A stretch of 27,247 nt of DNA from Alistipes sp. UBA936 (GTDB taxonomy: Bacteria; Bacteroidota; Bacteroidia; Bacteroidales; Rikenellaceae): the NCBI GenBank assembly GCA_002293505.1, contig DBDI01000002.1:1-27247 (forward strand). The letters run 5' to 3'. Position 1 is the stretch's first letter. Each line of letters starts with the position of its first letter. The notes under the pieces were generated by a model. It was given only the letters and a program-made list of their open reading frames with translations. It ran no database searches and was not told the DNA's origin. Made by a program: the position numbers and the translations under genes. Shown here piece after piece: positions 7,818 through 16,273 of the stretch.

Positions 7818-10800
7818 ATGAAGATTTATGAGGCATCGGTCCGAAAGCCGATATCGACAATAATGATATTTATCGCCGTGTTGGTTCTGGGGGTATTCTC
7901 CCTGAGGGGCCTTGCGATAGATATGTACCCCGAGATGGACATCCCGATGGTGAGCGTTATGACCGCCTACCCGGGAGCCAACGCAACAGACATAGAAACC
8001 AACGTCACCCGAGTGCTGGAAGACCAGCTCAACACGGTCGACAACCTCAAGGAGCTCACCTCGCGCTCGTCGGACAACGTGTCGATGATCATTCTGGAGT
8101 TGGAGTGGGGGGCGGACGTGACCGAGGCGGCGAACGACGTGCGAGACGTGATCTCGCGCTCGACCTCGCTGCTGCCCGACGAGGTGGATCCTCCGGTGGT
8201 GTTCAAGCTGTCCTCGTCGATGTTCCCTGTGATGTTCCTGTCGGCCGTGGCCGACGAGAGCTACCCGGCGCTGAACAAGATTCTGGACGACAAGCTGGTC
8301 AACACCCTCAACCGCGTCGACGGGGTGGGGGCGGTCAGTATCGCCGGTGCTCCCGAGCGGGAGATCCAGGTGAGGGTCGACCCCTCGAAGCTGGACGCAT
8401 ACGGGCTGACTATCGAGCAACTGGGTAGCGTGATCGCCGCCGAGAACGTCAACATTCCCGCCGGTACGATGGACATCGGCACATACACCTACAACATCAA
8501 GAGCGACGGCGAGTTCACCTCGAGCGACGACCTGCGAAATGTGGTTGTGTCGAACGCGGGGGGACGGACTGTTTTGCTTTCCGACGTGGCTCAGTTGAAG
8601 GACACGCTGGCGACGATGACCCAGGTGCAGTACATCGACGGACGGCACGGGGTGATGATGATCGTCCAGAAGCAGAGCGGGGCCAACTCGGTGGAGATCG
8701 TAAAACGTATCACCGACCAACTGCCCGCCATTCAGGCATCGCTTCCGGCGGACGTCAAGGTCGACATCCTGATCGACAACTCGGAGGCGATCAGCGACAG
8801 TATCTCGTCACTTTCGGAGGCGGTGATGTTCGCCTTCATCTTCGTGGTGTTGGTCGTGATGTTCTTCCTGGGCCGTTGGCGGGCGACGTTCATTATCTGC
8901 CTTACGATTCCGATCTCGCTCATCGTTTCGTTCATCTACCTAAAGCTGACCGGTTCGACGCTGAACGTCATCTCGCTCTCGTCGCTCTCGATCGCCATCG
9001 GGATGGTTGTGGACGACGCGATCGTGGTGCTGGAGAATATCACCACCCACATCGAGCGCGGATCGAAACCCAAAGAGGCGGCGATCTACGGTACGAACGA
9101 GGTCTGGTTGGCCGTCATTGCGACGACGCTGGTTGTGGTTGCGGTGTTCCTGCCGTTCACCACTCTGGGTGGTATGGCCGGGATTATGTTCAAGGAGCTG
9201 GGTTGGATCGTTTCGATCGTAATCGTCACTTCGACCCTCGCTGCAATCTCACTCACCCCGATGCTGTCGGCCTACCTGCTGCGCATCGACGGTGGAGTGC
9301 ATAATTATAAAGGTATCGGCATCGTGTATAAGCCGATCGACAAGTTCCTGGTCTGGTTGGACGAGGCGTACGCGCGGATCCTTTCGTGGGTCGTTCGCCA
9401 CAGGTGGAAAACCCTCATCGCGACGATGGCGATATTCTTCGTGTCGTTGCTGCTCGTGACGCAGGTTCCGATGGAGTTCTTCCCGCCGCAGGATAACGCC
9501 ATCATCACCGCCAGTGCCGAGGTGGACCAAAACCTCGGGGTGGATTACACCGAGCAGATCGCCCTGCGCATCGAGCGGATGATACACGAGAAGTACCCCG
9601 AGGTGATAATGGTCGCAACGGACGCCGGGGCCAACAGCTCCGACAACTTCTTCGCCGCGATGTCCAAGAGCGGGTCTTATGTGATGAACTACTGGATGCG
9701 GCTTCCGCGACTCTCCGAGAGGGAGGGTGGCAGGCGGCACGGTCGTACGATCTTCGAGATATCTGACCTGTTGCGCGCCGACCTCGCCGCGATTCCCGAA
9801 TTGAGACGTTACAACGTTGTTCCGGGCGGTCAGGAGGGCGGTATGAGCGGAGCTTCGACGGTCGACGTGAAGGTATTCGGGCAGGATATGAACCTCACGA
9901 ACGACGTTGCACTCGACCTACAGAGCCGTATTGCGGAACTACCCGGGGCGCGCGATGTTCGGCTCTCGCGCGACGACCTGCGACCCGAGTACAATGTTGT
10001 GTTCGACCGCGAGAAGCTGGCTTACTACGGTATCTCTTCCGCCACGGCCTCCACTTTCGTTCGTAACCGTATCAACGGGCTGGACGCAAGTAAGTATCGC
10101 GAGGACGGGGACGAGTACGACATCGTGGTTCGTTACGACGAACCGTTCCGCGAATCGTTCACCGATGTGGAGAACATCACCCTGTACAGTGCCACGGGCG
10201 CTCCGGTCAAGCTGAGCGAGGTTGCATCGCTGCAGGAGGAGTACGCCGCTCCGACCATCGAGCGCGAGAACCGCCAACGTATCGTTACGGTTCAGTCTTC
10301 GGTCGGCGAGGGTTACGCCCTTGGTGATGTGGTTAAGGAGGTTCGTGCGGTGCTGGATTCGTACGAAGCTCCCGACGGGGTAGCACTCGAAGTGGGCGGT
10401 TCGATGGAGGATCTGGAGGAGATGATGGGCGACTTCGGGGCGTTGCTGTTGCTGGTCGTGGCGCTTGTGTATATCGTTATGGCAACGCAGTTCGAGAGCC
10501 TCAAGATGCCGTTCATAATTATGTTCACCCTGCCGTTCGCCTTCACGGGTGTGTTCCTTGCGCTGTGGTTGACGGGCACTCCGCTCTCGATGATCGCAAT
10601 GATCGGGGCGATTATGCTTGTGGGGATCGTGACCAAGAACGGTATCGTGATGGTGGACTATGCCAACCTGCTGATCGAGCGCGGAATGGGAACCAAAGAG
10701 GCGGTGGTCGCCTCGGGTAAGAGCCGTTTGCGCCCGGTGTTGATGACCTCCGTGACGACGATCCTGGGTATGATGCCTATGGCCTTGGGACTGGGCGAGG

Positions 10801-10931
10801 GCTCGGAGCTGTGGCAACCGATGGGCATCGCCATCATCGGCGGGATGACCTTCTCGACGCTGCTAACCCTGATCGTTATTCCGGTTCTGTACTCGCTGTT
10901 CCAGCGCCGAAACTTAAAAAGAAAGAGATGA
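7818..10931 (+). CDS. AcrB-like RND multidrug efflux transporter (HAE1 type)
   Basis: Inner-membrane proton-driven pump of 1037 aa, the normal size for hydrophobe/amphiphile RND exporters. It begins MKIYEASVRKPISTIMIF with the first membrane segment, then the porter domain (PGANATDIETNVTRVLEDQL). The proton-relay pair is visible as D399-D400 in GMVVDDAIVVLEN and the partner lysine as K940 in VTKNGIVMVDYANLL, arguing for a drug exporter rather than a heavy-metal subclass. Two membrane blocks (about residues 335-540 and 855-1030) flank the second porter half. Its TGA overlaps the ATG of the next small gene. A 10-nt near-repeat (ATTAAGC twice) fills the 22-bp gap before the ATG. Confidence 0.95.
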   Translation: MKIYEASVRKPISTIMIFIAVLVLGVFSLRGLAIDMYPEMDIPMVSVMTAYPGANATDIETNVTRVLEDQLNTVDNLKELTSRSSDNVSMIILELEWGADVTEAANDVRDVISRSTSLLPDEVDPPVVFKLSSSMFPVMFLSAVADESYPALNKILDDKLVNTLNRVDGVGAVSIAGAPEREIQVRVDPSKLDAYGLTIEQLGSVIAAENVNIPAGTMDIGTYTYNIKSDGEFTSSDDLRNVVVSNAGGRTVLLSDVAQLKDTLATMTQVQYIDGRHGVMMIVQKQSGANSVEIVKRITDQLPAIQASLPADVKVDILIDNSEAISDSISSLSEAVMFAFIFVVLVVMFFLGRWRATFIICLTIPISLIVSFIYLKLTGSTLNVISLSSLSIAIGMVVDDAIVVLENITTHIERGSKPKEAAIYGTNEVWLAVIATTLVVVAVFLPFTTLGGMAGIMFKELGWIVSIVIVTSTLAAISLTPMLSAYLLRIDGGVHNYKGIGIVYKPIDKFLVWLDEAYARILSWVVRHRWKTLIATMAIFFVSLLLVTQVPMEFFPPQDNAIITASAEVDQNLGVDYTEQIALRIERMIHEKYPEVIMVATDAGANSSDNFFAAMSKSGSYVMNYWMRLPRLSEREGGRRHGRTIFEISDLLRADLAAIPELRRYNVVPGGQEGGMSGASTVDVKVFGQDMNLTNDVALDLQSRIAELPGARDVRLSRDDLRPEYNVVFDREKLAYYGISSATASTFVRNRINGLDASKYREDGDEYDIVVRYDEPFRESFTDVENITLYSATGAPVKLSEVASLQEEYAAPTIERENRQRIVTVQSSVGEGYALGDVVKEVRAVLDSYEAPDGVALEVGGSMEDLEEMMGDFGALLLLVVALVYIVMATQFESLKMPFIIMFTLPFAFTGVFLALWLTGTPLSMIAMIGAIMLVGIVTKNGIVMVDYANLLIERGMGTKEAVVASGKSRLRPVLMTSVTTILGMMPMALGLGEGSELWQPMGIAIIGGMTFSTLLTLIVIPVLYSLFQRRNLKRKR

Positions 10932-11221
10932 AAGCAATATTCGTATCGTACAATCAGGCCCACACGCTGTCGGTGAACGCGGCGCTGGACAGGCTACACG
11001 TCAAGGGCTTCTCCCGATGGGCGCTCACGGAAGGGCGCGGCAGCGAAGGAGGCGAACCACACTACGGAAACCACGCCTGGCCCTCGATGAACACCTCGCT
11101 GATGATCTTCTGTGAGGACGACCGGGTGGACCCCATTCTGGAAGCGTTTCGCGAGATCGACGCCGAAGCTCCGATGCAAGGAATCCGGGCGTTCGTGATG
11201 CCGGCCGAAAGAAGTTTCTAA
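10928..11221 (+). CDS. Small PII/CutA-like protein coupled to the RND pump
   Basis: A 97-aa soluble protein starting MKAIFVSYNQAHTLSVNAAL whose ATG overlaps the pump's TGA (ATGA), implying translational coupling. An opening beta strand, a helix with LDRLHVKGFSRW, a loop rich in Gly/Glu (TEGRGSEGGEPHYGNHAWP), a strand TSLMIFCEDD, a helix VDPILEAFREID and a last strand GIRAFVMPAERSF give the beta-alpha-beta order of ferredoxin-like PII/CutA proteins. Known DUF3240-type PII-like proteins sit beside heavy-metal RND pumps; membership here is inference from layout and order of elements. It has no signal peptide, so it should sit on the cytosolic side of the pump. It may sense a ligand and modulate the pump. 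The longer opening from 10811 is rejected because it reads through the pump gene. Confidence 0.85.
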   Translation: MKAIFVSYNQAHTLSVNAALDRLHVKGFSRWALTEGRGSEGGEPHYGNHAWPSMNTSLMIFCEDDRVDPILEAFREIDAEAPMQGIRAFVMPAERSF

Positions 11222-11226
11222 AAAAC

Positions 11227-11234
11227 AAGGAGGG
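11227..11234 (+). promoter_or_regulatory. Strong Shine-Dalgarno before the PBP1A gene
   Basis: AAGGAGGG lies 9 nt before the ATG at 11244. Such a full match to the anti-SD is uncommon in Bacteroidota, where most genes lack one, and it supports the start choice. Confidence 0.6.
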
Positions 11235-11243
11235 TCGCGGTTT

Positions 11244-13535
11244 ATGTCGAAGTGGGTGAAGATATTCTGGATCTTGTTGGCGGCGCCGTTCGTGCTGCTG
11301 CTGATTCTGTTGGGTATGACGGCCCTGGGGGCGTTCGGCAAACTGCCCACGTTCGAGGAGCTGGAAAACCCGCGAAGCAACCTCGCCACGGAGATCCTCT
11401 CCGAGGACGGCAAGATGCTGGGAACGTTCTACGTCGAGAACCGCACCTTCGTCGACTACACCGACCTCACGCCCGATATCGTCGAGGCTCTGGTCGCCAC
11501 GGAGGATGTGAGGTTCTATGGTCACAGCGGGATCGACTTCATTTCGTTGGCTCGCGTGGCGTTTCGTACCGTCGGGCTCGGCCAGAGTCAGGGTGGCGGG
11601 TCGACCATCACCCAGCAGCTGGCAAAAAACCTCTTCAACCGTAAGGGTTGGATCGGCACGGACAAGCTCAAGGAGTGGATCACCGCCATCAAGCTGGAGT
11701 ACAACTACACCAAGGAGGAGATCATCGCAATGTACCTCAACACGGTGTTCTATGGCTCGAACGCCTACGGAATAAAAAGCGCCGCACACACCTTCTTCGG
11801 CAAGACTCCGAACGAGTTGAACATTCAGGAGAGCGCGACGCTGGTCGGAGTGGTCAATGCTCAGACGCGTTACAACCCCGTGAGCAATCCCGAGAACTCG
11901 CTGCGGCGGCGTAACACCGTGATGAGGCGTATGATGCAGAACCGCTACATCACCCGTGCCCAGTACGACTCTCTGGCCGCGCTGCCGATCGAGCTGGACT
12001 ACAACCCCGTGTCGCACGACGAAGGCAGCGGAACGTACTTTCGCGAGATGTTGCGGCTGGTGATGCAGGCCGAGCGCCCAACCCGGCGTCAGTATCTGAA
12101 CGACTACGACTTCCAATACGCCCTACACCGCTGGGAGACAAACCCGATCTACGGCTGGGTGCACAAGAACACCAAGGCCGACGGCACACCCTATAACATC
12201 TATCGCGACGGACTGAAGATCTACACTACGGTCAATTCGCAGATGCAGCGCTTCGCCGAAGCGGCAGTCGAGGAGCGGCTAAAGAACGAGATCCAGCCCT
12301 TTATGGAGAGGCAGTACCGAACCTCGGGGGTGATTTTCCAGAACCAGACCCCGGCCCAGATCGACGCCATTGTCGCTTCGGCAATGAGGTACAGCGACCG
12401 CTACTTCGCGATGGACGACGCCGGAGCCAGCCGCGAGCAGATAGAAAAAGCGTTCGCAACTCCGGTCGAGATGAAGCTCTACACCTATCGCGGGATGCGC
12501 GACACGATCATCTCCCCGCGGGACAGCATTATCCACTTCAAAAAACTGATGCGGGCAGCGTTCGTCGCCATCGAGCCCCAGACCGGAGCCGTGAAGGCTT
12601 ATGTGGGCGGGCCGAACTTCCGATACTTTAAGTACGACAACGCCTCGCAGGGCAGGCGCCAGTGCGGCTCGACCATCAAGCCGTTCGTCTATACTTTTGC
12701 ATTCTCGCAACTGGGGCTCGATCCCTGCACCCCCGTGCCGAACCTGCCCGTGACGATCGAAACCTTCTCCGAGCCGTGGTCGCCCAAGGAGGCGGGCAAC
12801 GTGGAGTACGACGGAGTGATGCATCCGCTGAAATGGGGCCTGGCGCTGAGTCGAAACAACTACACAGCCTGGATTATGAAGCAGGCAAAGAGTCCCGAGG
12901 CCGTGGCGGACTTCATACACAACCTCGGCATCCGGAGCTGGATCGACCCGGTACACGCGCTGGCGCTGGGGACGATGGACGTGTCGCTGATGGAGCTCGT
13001 GGGGGCGTACGGAACTTTTGCAAATAAGGGTGTGAACACCGAACCGATCTTCGTCGCCCGAATCGAAGACCGGCAGGGCAACCTGCTGGGCAGCTTCCTG
13101 CCCGAAACCACCGACGCAATCGGCGAAGTGACGGCATATACGACGCTCCAGAGTCTTCAGGAGGTTGTCTCGGGCGGAACGGCCGGTCGGCTTCGTTGGC
13201 AGTGGGGCTTCACGGGCGAGATGGGCGGCAAGACGGGCACCAGTCAGGAGAATCGCGACGCGTGGTTCGTGGGCGTAACCCCGAATCTGATCGCCGGGGC
13301 GTGGGTCGGTGGCGAAGACCAGAGTGTCCACCCGCGGACGGCGGGCGAAGGCAGCGTGATCGCGCTACCGATCTATGGTGAATTTATGCGACGGGTCTAT
13401 GCCGCGTCGGGGCTGGGGATTTCGCAGACGGATCGTTTCGAGGTTCCCGAAGGAGCCGTGATTTACAACTGTCGCGAGATGGGAGAGGGCGACTTCGCAG
13501 AGCCGGTTGTTGAATTCGATGAGTTTTTTGACTGA
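11244..13535 (+). CDS. Class A penicillin-binding protein (PBP1A)
   Basis: Bifunctional peptidoglycan synthase anchored in the inner membrane. The 763-aa protein has one N-terminal membrane segment (about residues 7-30), a GT51 glycosyltransferase domain with catalytic E87 in TEDVRFYGHSG followed by GGSTITQQLAKNLFNR and NTVFYGSNAYGI, and a transpeptidase domain with S476-T-I-K479, the SRN motif in LSRNNYTAW, and K663-T-G in GGKTGTSQENRDAWF. All catalytic motifs are present. The C-terminus ends soon after the fold in an acidic tail, with no extra domain. It follows the small PII-like gene by 22 bp and may be read from the efflux promoter; no separate promoter was seen. Confidence 0.95.
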   Translation: MSKWVKIFWILLAAPFVLLLILLGMTALGAFGKLPTFEELENPRSNLATEILSEDGKMLGTFYVENRTFVDYTDLTPDIVEALVATEDVRFYGHSGIDFISLARVAFRTVGLGQSQGGGSTITQQLAKNLFNRKGWIGTDKLKEWITAIKLEYNYTKEEIIAMYLNTVFYGSNAYGIKSAAHTFFGKTPNELNIQESATLVGVVNAQTRYNPVSNPENSLRRRNTVMRRMMQNRYITRAQYDSLAALPIELDYNPVSHDEGSGTYFREMLRLVMQAERPTRRQYLNDYDFQYALHRWETNPIYGWVHKNTKADGTPYNIYRDGLKIYTTVNSQMQRFAEAAVEERLKNEIQPFMERQYRTSGVIFQNQTPAQIDAIVASAMRYSDRYFAMDDAGASREQIEKAFATPVEMKLYTYRGMRDTIISPRDSIIHFKKLMRAAFVAIEPQTGAVKAYVGGPNFRYFKYDNASQGRRQCGSTIKPFVYTFAFSQLGLDPCTPVPNLPVTIETFSEPWSPKEAGNVEYDGVMHPLKWGLALSRNNYTAWIMKQAKSPEAVADFIHNLGIRSWIDPVHALALGTMDVSLMELVGAYGTFANKGVNTEPIFVARIEDRQGNLLGSFLPETTDAIGEVTAYTTLQSLQEVVSGGTAGRLRWQWGFTGEMGGKTGTSQENRDAWFVGVTPNLIAGAWVGGEDQSVHPRTAGEGSVIALPIYGEFMRRVYAASGLGISQTDRFEVPEGAVIYNCREMGEGDFAEPVVEFDEFFD

Positions 13536-13580
13536 TTTGTGAAATTTTTGCACAAATTGTTAAAATTACGCGGCAGCGAT

Positions 13581-13588
13581 TATATTTG
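13581..13588 (+). promoter_or_regulatory. Bacteroidetes-type promoter of asd
   Basis: TATATTTG fits the TAnnTTTG -7 box, 30 nt before the asd ATG. A TTG at 13557-13559 lies 21 nt upstream in the -33 position. The surrounding 13536-13580 is AT-rich, unlike the neighbouring genes. Confidence 0.6.
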
Positions 13589-13618
13589 CACCCGAAAACC
13601 AAAATTTTGTAGACTGAA

Positions 13619-14620
13619 ATGAAAGTGGCAATTGTTGGCGCAAGCGGCGCCGTGGGTCAGGAGTTCCTGAAGATTCTGGCCGAGAGAAATTTCCCGTGTG
13701 ACGAATTGTTGTTGTTCGGGTCGGAACGCAGCGCCGGAACCGAATATGAGTTCCGAGGCAAACGCGTGAAAGTGCAACTGCTGAAACACGGCGACGACTT
13801 CCGGGGGGTGGACTACGCTTTTGTCAGCGCCGGAGCCGGAACGTCACGCGAGTTCGAGGCCGACATCACACGCCACGGAGCCATTATGATCGACAACTCG
13901 AGCGCCTTTCGTCTCGACGACGATGTGCCTCTGGTGGTGCCCGAGGTGAACGCCGCAGACGCGCTCGACACGCCCCGAAACGTGATCGCCAATCCGAACT
14001 GCACAACGATCCAGATGGTGGTCGCGCTGAAGGCCATCGAGAACCTCTCTCACATCCGGCGCGTGCACGTTTCGACGTACCAATCCGCCAGTGGCGCCGG
14101 AGCCTCGGCAATGGCCGAGCTCGAAGAACAGGGCCGCCAGATCGCCCGCGGCGAACAACCCACCGTGTCGAAATTCGCCTACCAGCTGACATATAACCTT
14201 ATTCCACAGGTGGATGTGTTCCTCGACAACGGCTACACCAAGGAGGAGGCAAAGATGCTGAACGAGACGCGCAAGATTATGCACAGCGACGTTGCCGTGT
14301 CTGCGATCTGCGTTCGAGTACCGGTTCTGCGGGCCCACTCGGAGAGCGTTTGGGTGGAGACCGAGCGACCCGTCTCGCCCGCCGAAGCCAGGGCTGCTTT
14401 CGAGGCTTTCCCGGGGATCGTGGTTGTGGACGAGCCAGCCCAGAAGCGCTATCCGATGCCGCTGGAGGTTGCCGGAAAAGACGAGGTTTATGTCGGGCGT
14501 ATCCGCGAGGACCTGGCTTGTCCGGGCGGTTTGACTTTTTGGTGCGTTGCCGACCAGATCCGTAAGGGTGCGGCACTAAACGCCGTCCAGATCGCCGAAT
14601 ATCTCATCCAGAACCGCTAA
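13619..14620 (+). CDS. asd: Aspartate-semialdehyde dehydrogenase
   Basis: Catalyses NADPH-dependent reduction of aspartyl-4-phosphate to aspartate semialdehyde, the branch point to lysine/diaminopimelate, threonine and methionine. The 333-aa protein opens with the nucleotide-binding loop VAIVGASGAVGQEFL, has SAGAGTSREF and IDNSSAFR, the catalytic Cys128 in NPNCTTIQ, STYQSASGAGASAM, and the conserved catalytic His240 in RAHSESVWVE. Length and motifs are normal. It stands as a single gene with its own promoter and is followed by a strong hairpin terminator. Diaminopimelate supply links it loosely to the PBP gene upstream, but I see no sign of co-regulation. Confidence 0.97.
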   Translation: MKVAIVGASGAVGQEFLKILAERNFPCDELLLFGSERSAGTEYEFRGKRVKVQLLKHGDDFRGVDYAFVSAGAGTSREFEADITRHGAIMIDNSSAFRLDDDVPLVVPEVNAADALDTPRNVIANPNCTTIQMVVALKAIENLSHIRRVHVSTYQSASGAGASAMAELEEQGRQIARGEQPTVSKFAYQLTYNLIPQVDVFLDNGYTKEEAKMLNETRKIMHSDVAVSAICVRVPVLRAHSESVWVETERPVSPAEARAAFEAFPGIVVVDEPAQKRYPMPLEVAGKDEVYVGRIREDLACPGGLTFWCVADQIRKGAALNAVQIAEYLIQNR

Positions 14621-14663
14621 CCGCGCGGCCCGGTTGCCGGTCTCCCCCCCCACCCCGCATATA

Positions 14664-14690
14664 AAAGGGGCCCCACATCGGGGCCCCTTT
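14664..14690. terminator. Bidirectional intrinsic terminator between asd and the GH109 gene
   Basis: A perfect 11-bp stem, AAAGGGGCCCC at 14664-14674 pairing with GGGGCCCCTTT at 14680-14690, with a 5-nt loop ACATC. On the plus strand CTTTCTTC-like sequence follows; on the minus strand the stem is followed by TTTTATAT, so it probably ends both convergent transcripts. Confidence 0.85.
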
Positions 14691-14706
14691 CTTCGCAATT
14701 TTTGTC

Positions 14707-14809
14707 AAAACGGTGGTCAGGCAAGGCGCGCGATAAATTTGCGAAGGAGCATACTGGTTTGTATGTGACTGAGCAAATTTTGAGCGCAACGCCGCATCAC
14801 CGCCGTTTT
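14707..14809. repeat. Nested imperfect palindrome of unknown function
   Basis: Four nested arms share one centre: AAAACGGTGGT (14707-14717) with ACCGCCGTTTT (14799-14809), 11 pairs including one G-T; GCGC (14728-14731) with GCGC (14784-14787); AAATTTGC (14735-14742) with GCAAATTT (14773-14780); and CATAC (14750-14754) with GTATG (14761-14765) around a 6-nt loop. It begins 17 nt after the terminator and ends 9 nt from the GH109 stop. It could be an interspersed repeat, a MITE-like remnant or a structured 3' end. No other copy was noticed in the window. Confidence 0.7.
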
Positions 14810-14817
14810 CACGAAAA

Positions 14818-16254
14818 TTATTCAGCCATTGCGTGCGAGTAGCCACAGACTTTGTTCCACGCTCCGCGGGTAAAGTCGGGTACTTCCACCGGTGCGCTGT
14901 TGTTCACAACCGACAGTTCGCTCAGCGGCACGATGCACGACCATTCGGCTGCGTCATACACGTCCATATCCAAAGGCAGACCGTTGCGCAGACAGTAGAT
15001 CAGGCGGTACTCCATAATGAAGTCCATACCACCGTGGCTGGCGGGCATCGAGCGTGCGATCTCGCCCACTTCCTTAACGATGGGGTGTTCCCACTCGGTG
15101 AGGAATTCGCGCATCTCTTCCTGTTTCATCGGGCTGTGTCCGTTGGGTTCGATGGCGATGGTGTAGACGGGATACTTCGCTGCGTAGCCCTTGGTTCCGC
15201 TCACTGCGTGCTTGCGGTCGTAGGGGCGGGGCGAGGTGACGTCGTGTTGGAGCATCATCGAGCGGCCTTTTTCGGTGTACACCAGCGTGGTGTTCATATC
15301 GCCCAGCTTGTATTCGCGTTTTGCTTCGGGTGAGTCTTCGCCGAAACGTTCCTTTGCGTAGGCGGTGATGCCCTTTTGTGCGCTCGACAGCGAAACCAGA
15401 TAGTTCATCTTGTCACCCCTGTGCAGGCCGAGGATCTGAGCGATCGAGCCGATGCCGTGGGTGGGATAGGGGTTTCCGGTGTGCTCGGCGTTGTATTCCA
15501 GACGCCACTTGTCGTAGTAGCCTACCGGGCCGGGGATTCTTCTCACCTGGTCGTTGGGTTCGTGTCCGGCTCCGGGCTGATACGATTCGGTTTCCGAGAA
15601 GCGGTCGTTGAAACTCAGCTGGCGCAGGTCGTGGATGTATGCACCTTCGACGTGAACCAAATCACCGAACACTCCGTGCTGGGCCATATTGAGGGTAGCC
15701 ATTTCGAAGCGGTCGTAAGCGCAGTTTTCGAGCATCATAAAGTGGCGACGGGTCCTTTCGGCGGTGTCGACCAGCGCCCAGCACTCGTCCATCGTCATCG
15801 CGGCGGGCACTTCGCTCACCACGTGCTTGCCCTGCTCCATCGAGTAGACAGCCATCGGCGTGTGCTTCACCCAGTCGGTGGCGATGTAGATCAGGTCGAT
15901 ATCTTTTCTTTCGACCAGTTTCTTCCACGCGTTTTCATCCCCGATGTACTCCTTAGCTTTGGGGCGTCCGGCTCCTTCGATGATTTGTTGTACGCGGTCG
16001 AGGTTTTGCTGCTCCATATCGCAGATGGCGACGATCTCGATTCCTTCGATGTTTGTGAAGCGGTTCACCGCACCCGGGCCTCTCATACCCAGTCCGATGA
16101 AGCCGACGCGGACGACGGGAATGGGATCTGCTGCAAAACCCACCATATCGGTTTGGCCCTTTGCCCGTTCGGGTACCGGGGTACGGATGATGTTCTGGGC
16201 GCTCGCTCCGTAGGCGAGAGCGCAGACGACGATTAACAAAAGTAGCTTTTTCAT
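14818..16254 (-). CDS. Secreted GH109 alpha-N-acetylgalactosaminidase (Gfo/Idh/MocA fold)
   Basis: GH109 enzymes remove terminal alpha-linked GalNAc by an NAD-dependent redox mechanism. The 478-aa protein has a signal peptide (MKKLLLLIVVCALAYGASAQ), then the Rossmann loop GFIGLGMRG at 51-59, ICDM at 77-80, YIATDW, EVPAAMTMDECW at 148-159, and TGNPYPTHGIGS with His266, the position of the catalytic histidine region in characterised GH109 members. Length is slightly above the usual 440-460. The export signal despite a bound nucleotide is normal for this family. It follows the kinase gene by 19 bp, so released GalNAc can be phosphorylated by its operon partner. Activity on blood-group A, Tn or mucin GalNAc is inference. 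A generic Gfo/Idh/MocA oxidoreductase is the alternative. Confidence 0.88.
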   Translation of the reverse strand: MKKLLLLIVVCALAYGASAQNIIRTPVPERAKGQTDMVGFAADPIPVVRVGFIGLGMRGPGAVNRFTNIEGIEIVAICDMEQQNLDRVQQIIEGAGRPKAKEYIGDENAWKKLVERKDIDLIYIATDWVKHTPMAVYSMEQGKHVVSEVPAAMTMDECWALVDTAERTRRHFMMLENCAYDRFEMATLNMAQHGVFGDLVHVEGAYIHDLRQLSFNDRFSETESYQPGAGHEPNDQVRRIPGPVGYYDKWRLEYNAEHTGNPYPTHGIGSIAQILGLHRGDKMNYLVSLSSAQKGITAYAKERFGEDSPEAKREYKLGDMNTTLVYTEKGRSMMLQHDVTSPRPYDRKHAVSGTKGYAAKYPVYTIAIEPNGHSPMKQEEMREFLTEWEHPIVKEVGEIARSMPASHGGMDFIMEYRLIYCLRNGLPLDMDVYDAAEWSCIVPLSELSVVNNSAPVEVPDFTRGAWNKVCGYSHAMAE

Positions 16255-16273
16255 AATAGTTGGTTGAGTTAGT

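Noticed and set aside
10811..10927. Longer N-terminus for the small PII-like protein
   Set aside because: The extension lies inside the RND pump gene in another frame; the ATG at 10928 makes an ATGA overlap and starts the first beta strand.
13546..13560. Small AATTT/AAATT inverted repeat after the PBP gene as a terminator
   Set aside because: The stem is only about 5 A-T pairs and lacks a GC core or T-run; it more likely forms part of the AT-rich asd promoter.
14604..14846. Minus-strand ORF of 80 codons across the asd/GH109 gap
   Set aside because: It reads through the palindromic element and the terminator hairpin and overlaps the ends of both neighbouring genes; its apparent sequence is explained by the inverted arms rather than by coding.
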